In this document: positions 47,446-51,042 of the stretch, piece by piece
Layout: every line of letters begins with the position of its first letter
How positions within the stretch are numbered: position 1 is the first letter of the stretch
Assembly: GCA_023457935.1 (NCBI GenBank)
Contig: JAEXBA010000012.1
Location: 1 to 51,042 of the forward strand
DNA length: 51,042 bases
Source: Bacteroidota bacterium
Lineage (GTDB): Bacteria > Bacteroidota > Bacteroidia > Flavobacteriales > Weeksellaceae
Direction: 5' to 3'
Program-made: the position numbers and the translations under genes
Notes under the pieces: generated by a model
Database searches by the model: none
What the model was told of the DNA's origin: nothing
What the model saw: the letters and a program-made list of their open reading frames with translations, nothing else

Positions 47446-49686
47446 TTACGCTACATCTTTGTAATAGTTTTCCACTGCTTTTCGCTGTTCATGAACAACA
47501 TCGTAGAGCAGTTCAAGGATTTCGCGGATGTTTTTCAGCTGAGTAAGCTTTGTTATTCTTTGCGGATCGCGAAGGTCGAAGTGTTCGTTTTCATCAATTT
47601 CCTTTTTGCGCTTCTGAAGCATTTCTTCCACCAAATCAGTAGGCTGAATACTTTTTTCTGAAGAAACTTCCGAATTTATGGTTCCGTTTTTCAGCAGTGA
47701 TTCGGTTTTACGGAGTTCTGTTGAGATTTTCGTGTCCCATTTTTCAAAATCAATTTCAGTGAAATTCTCACTTCCCGCATACTGTGAAAGTGAGGCAGTA
47801 TAAGCTGTAATCAGATGCGAAGTATTCACAAACTGATGAACCATTTCCAGTTTCTTCTGCTGGTTTTTCGGGTCGGAAAGCATCCGCTGAAAATTATCGG
47901 AAACGTTGGCCAGACTGATAATCGCATCTTTACGCTGAACCTTGTAATGCTCAACACTGAATTCCGGATCTTCAAACTTTTTCATCACCGATTTGAAGTA
48001 TTTGAAATTGGCCAGATTCGATATCTGCATTAGCTGCAGATTCTGCGTATGTTCCCATACCGGAAACACAAAATACGAAACGGCAAAAGCAATGATGCCG
48101 GCAATGGCAGTATCCAGAATCCGGTCTTTGAAAATCAGGTTTACATTACCCGGATTCAGAAAATTAAATGCTATGAAAACGTAGATGGTCATAAAAAATA
48201 CAGACCAAGCGTATTTATCTTTGAGCAGCGCAAAACAGAGAATCATGCTGGTGAGCAGTATTCCGAGGAGCACACTGCTGTTGGTAATCAGTTGCAGCAG
48301 GAAATAAGCTACAATACCGCCTGCGACTGTTCCGTAAAGCCGAAGCAGGTTGCGGTGCTTGGTCGTACTGTACGCAGGCCGCATAATCGCAATAATTGTA
48401 ATCAGAATCCAGTAAGAATGCCCGATTCCGAGGAAATGAAGTTTTGAAACGGCATATCCAGTCAGAAGCGCAAGTGTTATCCTGATGGCATGCCGGAACT
48501 GTCCGGACTTAAGCGAGAAATTATTCCGAAAAACCTTAAAATTGAGTTTTTCCTGTTTTGGAACAAACTTTTCAAAATCTAGACCTGTTGAAAGCGATTT
48601 TGCAATTTTTGTATTCTGGGAGAACACCTTAAAAATGGTTTTTACATCTTCCGTTACTTCATGTATCCGCAGAAGTGCCATCCGGAGCGACATGAAATCT
48701 TCCAGCGTGTTGGAAGAAAGCCGGCGGTTTCTGAGGTTGAAATAATCATCGTAAACCTGTTGAATCTCATAATCGATATCATAAGACGGCTGCGCTTTCT
48801 GTCCGCTCTGCAGCGCGATTCCAATCCTGCTGATTTCTTCCGAAAGTTTAAGCAGATAATCGTGAACTTTTTGAAGAACACCGGAATGACCGAAGTTTTG
48901 GTGCAGTTTTTTGTAATCCTGATCGGAAGTCATCAGTTTTTCATAAAAATCAATGGAATTCAGGAACATCAGCATCAGAAGCCGGCTGTAAGTAGTGGAC
49001 TCATTTACTAGCGTTCTGGTTTTGAAAACCACTTCACGTGTTTCTTCCTGCAGATTTTTCAAGACCACCTGTTTGGCGATTACTTCTTTATACAACTGGT
49101 CAGTATTCGGATTTTCAGCATAAAATTTTGCTTTGATTTTCAGATATTCCGAAAGCTGAATATAATTTTCACCAATGAGCTGCGATGCCAGTTTATAGGG
49201 CTGAATTTTTGAAACCAAAAGAAAAATCAGCAGAAACCACACGCAGCCGGCAAAGAAGATCAGCAGACTCTTCAAGATTTCTGTTCCGGTGAGATGCCCG
49301 TCGATAAAAATTGAAAATACTACAAGCGTAAGGCCTCCGACTGCCGCAAAGCGCTGACCGTATACGCCAATCATCGTGAAAAACATTCCGAAAACGATAA
49401 TTTCAAGGTAAATAAGTGGCGGGAAATCCTTCAGAAAACTGGCTGTTGCCGCAACAAAAAGAAAGGAAAAAACAGCTAAAATGAGTGCATTTCTTCTGCG
49501 TATAAACGGCCCTGTCATATCGGTTAGTCCGACAAAACTGGTTCCGAGCGGAAAAAGAAAATAGTCTTTCAGCAAACCAAAATAAGCCAGAACAATACTC
49601 GGAATTACAATTGCAAGCGCAATCCTGGTTCCGGAATAAATATACTGGCTTGTGACGAATTTCTGTATTTCGGATTTGTAATTCAA
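47446..49686 (-). CDS. FUSC family membrane protein (YccS/YhfK-like)
   Basis: 746 aa. The N-terminal hydrophobic block (about 18-160, with several helices such as IALAIVIPSIVLAYFG and FFTMIGVYGQRF) and a second one (about 395-555, ITLALLTGYAVSKL, YWILITIIAIMRPAYSTTKH and AIAGIIAFAVSYFVF) flank a cytosolic helical region. The 'RPAYSTTKHRN' motif is typical of FUSC proteins, related to aromatic-acid exporters (AaeB). The substrate here is unknown. The C-terminal 190 residues are helical and cytosolic. It has no gap to the convergent gene. Confidence 0.88.
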   Translation of the reverse strand: MNYKSEIQKFVTSQYIYSGTRIALAIVIPSIVLAYFGLLKDYFLFPLGTSFVGLTDMTGPFIRRRNALILAVFSFLFVAATASFLKDFPPLIYLEIIVFGMFFTMIGVYGQRFAAVGGLTLVVFSIFIDGHLTGTEILKSLLIFFAGCVWFLLIFLLVSKIQPYKLASQLIGENYIQLSEYLKIKAKFYAENPNTDQLYKEVIAKQVVLKNLQEETREVVFKTRTLVNESTTYSRLLMLMFLNSIDFYEKLMTSDQDYKKLHQNFGHSGVLQKVHDYLLKLSEEISRIGIALQSGQKAQPSYDIDYEIQQVYDDYFNLRNRRLSSNTLEDFMSLRMALLRIHEVTEDVKTIFKVFSQNTKIAKSLSTGLDFEKFVPKQEKLNFKVFRNNFSLKSGQFRHAIRITLALLTGYAVSKLHFLGIGHSYWILITIIAIMRPAYSTTKHRNLLRLYGTVAGGIVAYFLLQLITNSSVLLGILLTSMILCFALLKDKYAWSVFFMTIYVFIAFNFLNPGNVNLIFKDRILDTAIAGIIAFAVSYFVFPVWEHTQNLQLMQISNLANFKYFKSVMKKFEDPEFSVEHYKVQRKDAIISLANVSDNFQRMLSDPKNQQKKLEMVHQFVNTSHLITAYTASLSQYAGSENFTEIDFEKWDTKISTELRKTESLLKNGTINSEVSSEKSIQPTDLVEEMLQKRKKEIDENEHFDLRDPQRITKLTQLKNIREILELLYDVVHEQRKAVENYYKDVA

Positions 49687-49716
49687 CGGTTATGATTTAC
49701 AGTTTTTTGGAATGAA

Positions 49717-49743
49717 AAAAGCCCCGACATCATCGGAGCTTTA
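49717..49743 (-). terminator. porV terminator
   Basis: On the minus strand AAGCTCCGA - TGATG - TCGGGGCTT (one T-G pair), followed by Ts. Confidence 0.78.
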
Positions 49744-49761
49744 CTTATAATCTTAGAGAAA

Positions 49762-50919
49762 TTAATAGTCTACATTAGAAGTTTCGTCGCCGATATTCCA
49801 GGTAAGTCCAAATCTCAGCGTGTTATCAAGTGCTGAATTCAGTTTAGACATATTGATCAGGTAAGAAACATCAAGCTGAAAAGCATTGTACTTCAAACCG
49901 ATACCGGCTGTTGCAAACTGTCTTGCTCCCTGTACTTCACTTTCATGGAAATAGCCGCCGCGCACAGCAAACATTTCATCGTAGCTGTATTCCAAGGCGC
50001 CGCTCAGCATTACACTTTTTTCATTTTTGAATGATTTTCCGATTCCGGACATCACTCCCACGTTTGGTACTTCACGAATCGGGGCGCCTGTTCTCGGGTT
50101 TGTACCGACCACTACTGAACCTGGAACTAAAATTTTGGATGCTTCACCGGAGATCCCGATTCTGTTCATGTCATCAACAAAAACATCGTAACCAACACCC
50201 AACCTTGCCATTGTAGGAAGATAAGTTCTGCTTTCTTCATCACCGGTGTAATCCAGTTTCGGACCTAAGTTCTGCACGGCAAAACCGGCATTAATTCTGT
50301 TGTCCATTCCACCCAGTCCTGAAAATCTTGGTGTGGAGTAGTAACCGGAAACATCAACTGCAAATGAATTGGCAGCTTTCAGTGTTGTATCGGTATTGAA
50401 TCCTCCTGATAAATCGGAACGAATAAAGCGTCCAGTTACAGCTGCCGAAAAAGTGTCAAAAAGTCTAAGCGCATAAGCTACATCAATAGCGAATTCGTTC
50501 GGTTTTGCGGTACCTTCATTGGCAATAACGTTGTTGTCAACAATTCTCGTCAGGTCTACTGCACCCATGTTAAAGTAATAAATACTCGCGGAAATCGTTG
50601 AGCTCTCTTCTTCACCAATAAAAGTATAGTAGGAACCGTAAAGCAAGAAAACGTCATTCGTCAGTTTTCCCATGTAAGGGGTATAGTTAATACCTAAACC
50701 GGAAACATTTCTGCTGAAAGGATATTTAGCGGCATTCCAAAACTGAGAATAAACATCAGCAGAGGTTGCAACACCCTGATCTCCCATACCACCAGCTCTT
50801 GCATCAGGCGCTACTCTAAGAAAAGGGGCACCGGTAAGTACAGGGTTAAACTCCTGTGCTGCAGCGGCTACGCTGATTCCCAGTCCTAATCCTAAAAGCA
50901 GTCTTTTTGTGAAATCCAT
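49762..50919 (-). CDS. porV: Type IX secretion system outer-membrane protein PorV
   Basis: 385 aa with a signal peptide (about 1-21, LGLGISVAAAAQ). The N-terminus of the mature protein (TGAPFLRVAPDARAGGMGDQ) is the PorV/LptO signature, followed by SQFWNAAKYPF and GLGINYTPYM and a FadL-like 14-strand barrel rich in aromatic strand ends (GIGLKYNAFQLDVSYLI, LRFGLTWNIGD). PorV shuttles T9SS cargo from the translocon to the PorU sortase. The porU 3' end lies 33 nt upstream on the same strand, the usual porU-porV order. Confidence 0.95.
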   Translation of the reverse strand: MDFTKRLLLGLGLGISVAAAAQEFNPVLTGAPFLRVAPDARAGGMGDQGVATSADVYSQFWNAAKYPFSRNVSGLGINYTPYMGKLTNDVFLLYGSYYTFIGEEESSTISASIYYFNMGAVDLTRIVDNNVIANEGTAKPNEFAIDVAYALRLFDTFSAAVTGRFIRSDLSGGFNTDTTLKAANSFAVDVSGYYSTPRFSGLGGMDNRINAGFAVQNLGPKLDYTGDEESRTYLPTMARLGVGYDVFVDDMNRIGISGEASKILVPGSVVVGTNPRTGAPIREVPNVGVMSGIGKSFKNEKSVMLSGALEYSYDEMFAVRGGYFHESEVQGARQFATAGIGLKYNAFQLDVSYLINMSKLNSALDNTLRFGLTWNIGDETSNVDY

Positions 50920-50952
50920 ATAGTTCTATTTTAATCTTTCAAATATAAATAA

Positions 50953-51042
50953 TTATTTTAATATCACCATCTTTTCTACCGCCGTAGCGCTGCCTTTGCA
51001 TTTGTCCTGATTCTGGCTTCTTGCAAAAATCTTAAAGATGTA
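50953..51042 (-). CDS. porU: 3' end of T9SS sortase gene porU (5' part outside window)
   Basis: The complement is open from the window edge for 29 codons and ends TAA (50953-50955). The tail reads YIFKIFARSQNQDKCKGSAT followed by AVEKMVILK, the closing strand of a sorting-domain-like fold as in PorU and T9SS cargo. With porV next on the strand after 33 nt, PorU is the likely identity. Only 29 residues are available, so it rests mainly on gene order. Confidence 0.65.
   Translation of the reverse strand, partial: YIFKIFARSQNQDKCKGSATAVEKMVILK

Overview
The window looks like a chromosome segment of a Flavobacteriia/Weeksellaceae bacterium (Chryseobacterium/Kaistella-like). This rests on Bacteroidetes-type promoters (TTTG-N19/20-TAnnTTTG), type IX secretion genes (porV, the porU 3' end, a T9SS sorting domain), a Bacteroidetes-style TonB, GLPGLI proteins and moderately low GC. 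The genus is an inference. No alignment or database search was run; all family names come from motif recognition.

Left core (1-18.5 kb). Divergent hpt/purA (purine salvage and synthesis) is followed by a cytosolic-looking subtilase with a separate small propeptide-like protein, tonB, parA-parB with a pair of perfect DnaA boxes in front, a DUF5683 protein, dapB, lepB, a WbqC-like protein, a secreted subtilase, a lipocalin-like lipoprotein and an OmpA-type lipoprotein. Then comes a four-gene cluster (UbiA-type prenyltransferase, DprE1-like FAD oxidase, SDR reductase, HAD phosphatase) that together resembles the mycobacterial route to polyprenyl-phospho-arabinose. It is followed by a cysteine desulfurase, thioredoxin and tRNA-Asp(GTC).

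Integrated element (18,508-40,446, about 21.9 kb). It sits in the 3' end of tRNA-Asp and is bounded by an 18-bp direct repeat (18490-18507 and 40429-40446). Matching arm-type sites lie inverted at the two ends. It carries a tyrosine integrase without the usual first catalytic Arg; a GLPGLI/outer-membrane-barrel pair divergent from a membrane TPR-AraC regulator with palindromic TGTCCTAA sites; RteC; a lipoprotein and a small barrel; a broken GLPGLI gene; a CPBP protease; and an excisionase-like HTH protein. A replication-like pair (winged-helix protein and DnaC-like ATPase) follows, each gene preceded by a copy of the same ~225-bp structured leader. Next is a four-gene AT-rich operon (double-GHKL ATPase/kinase, receiver protein, HNH nuclease, N6-adenine methylase), which I consider the best candidate for an undescribed defence system. 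After that comes a 1.35-kb stretch without convincing genes that holds stem-loop units with a 220-bp period, then a DUF5675/holin-like cassette and a small DNA-binding protein beside attR. I see no relaxase, conjugation, capsid or terminase gene.

Right core (40.4-51 kb). The ancestral tRNA terminator, an L,D-transpeptidase lipoprotein, a membrane protein, a retropepsin-PDZ protein, a BspA-like surface protein with a T9SS signal, ahcY, a phosphopantetheinyl transferase, an FUSC transporter-like protein, porV and the 3' end of porU.
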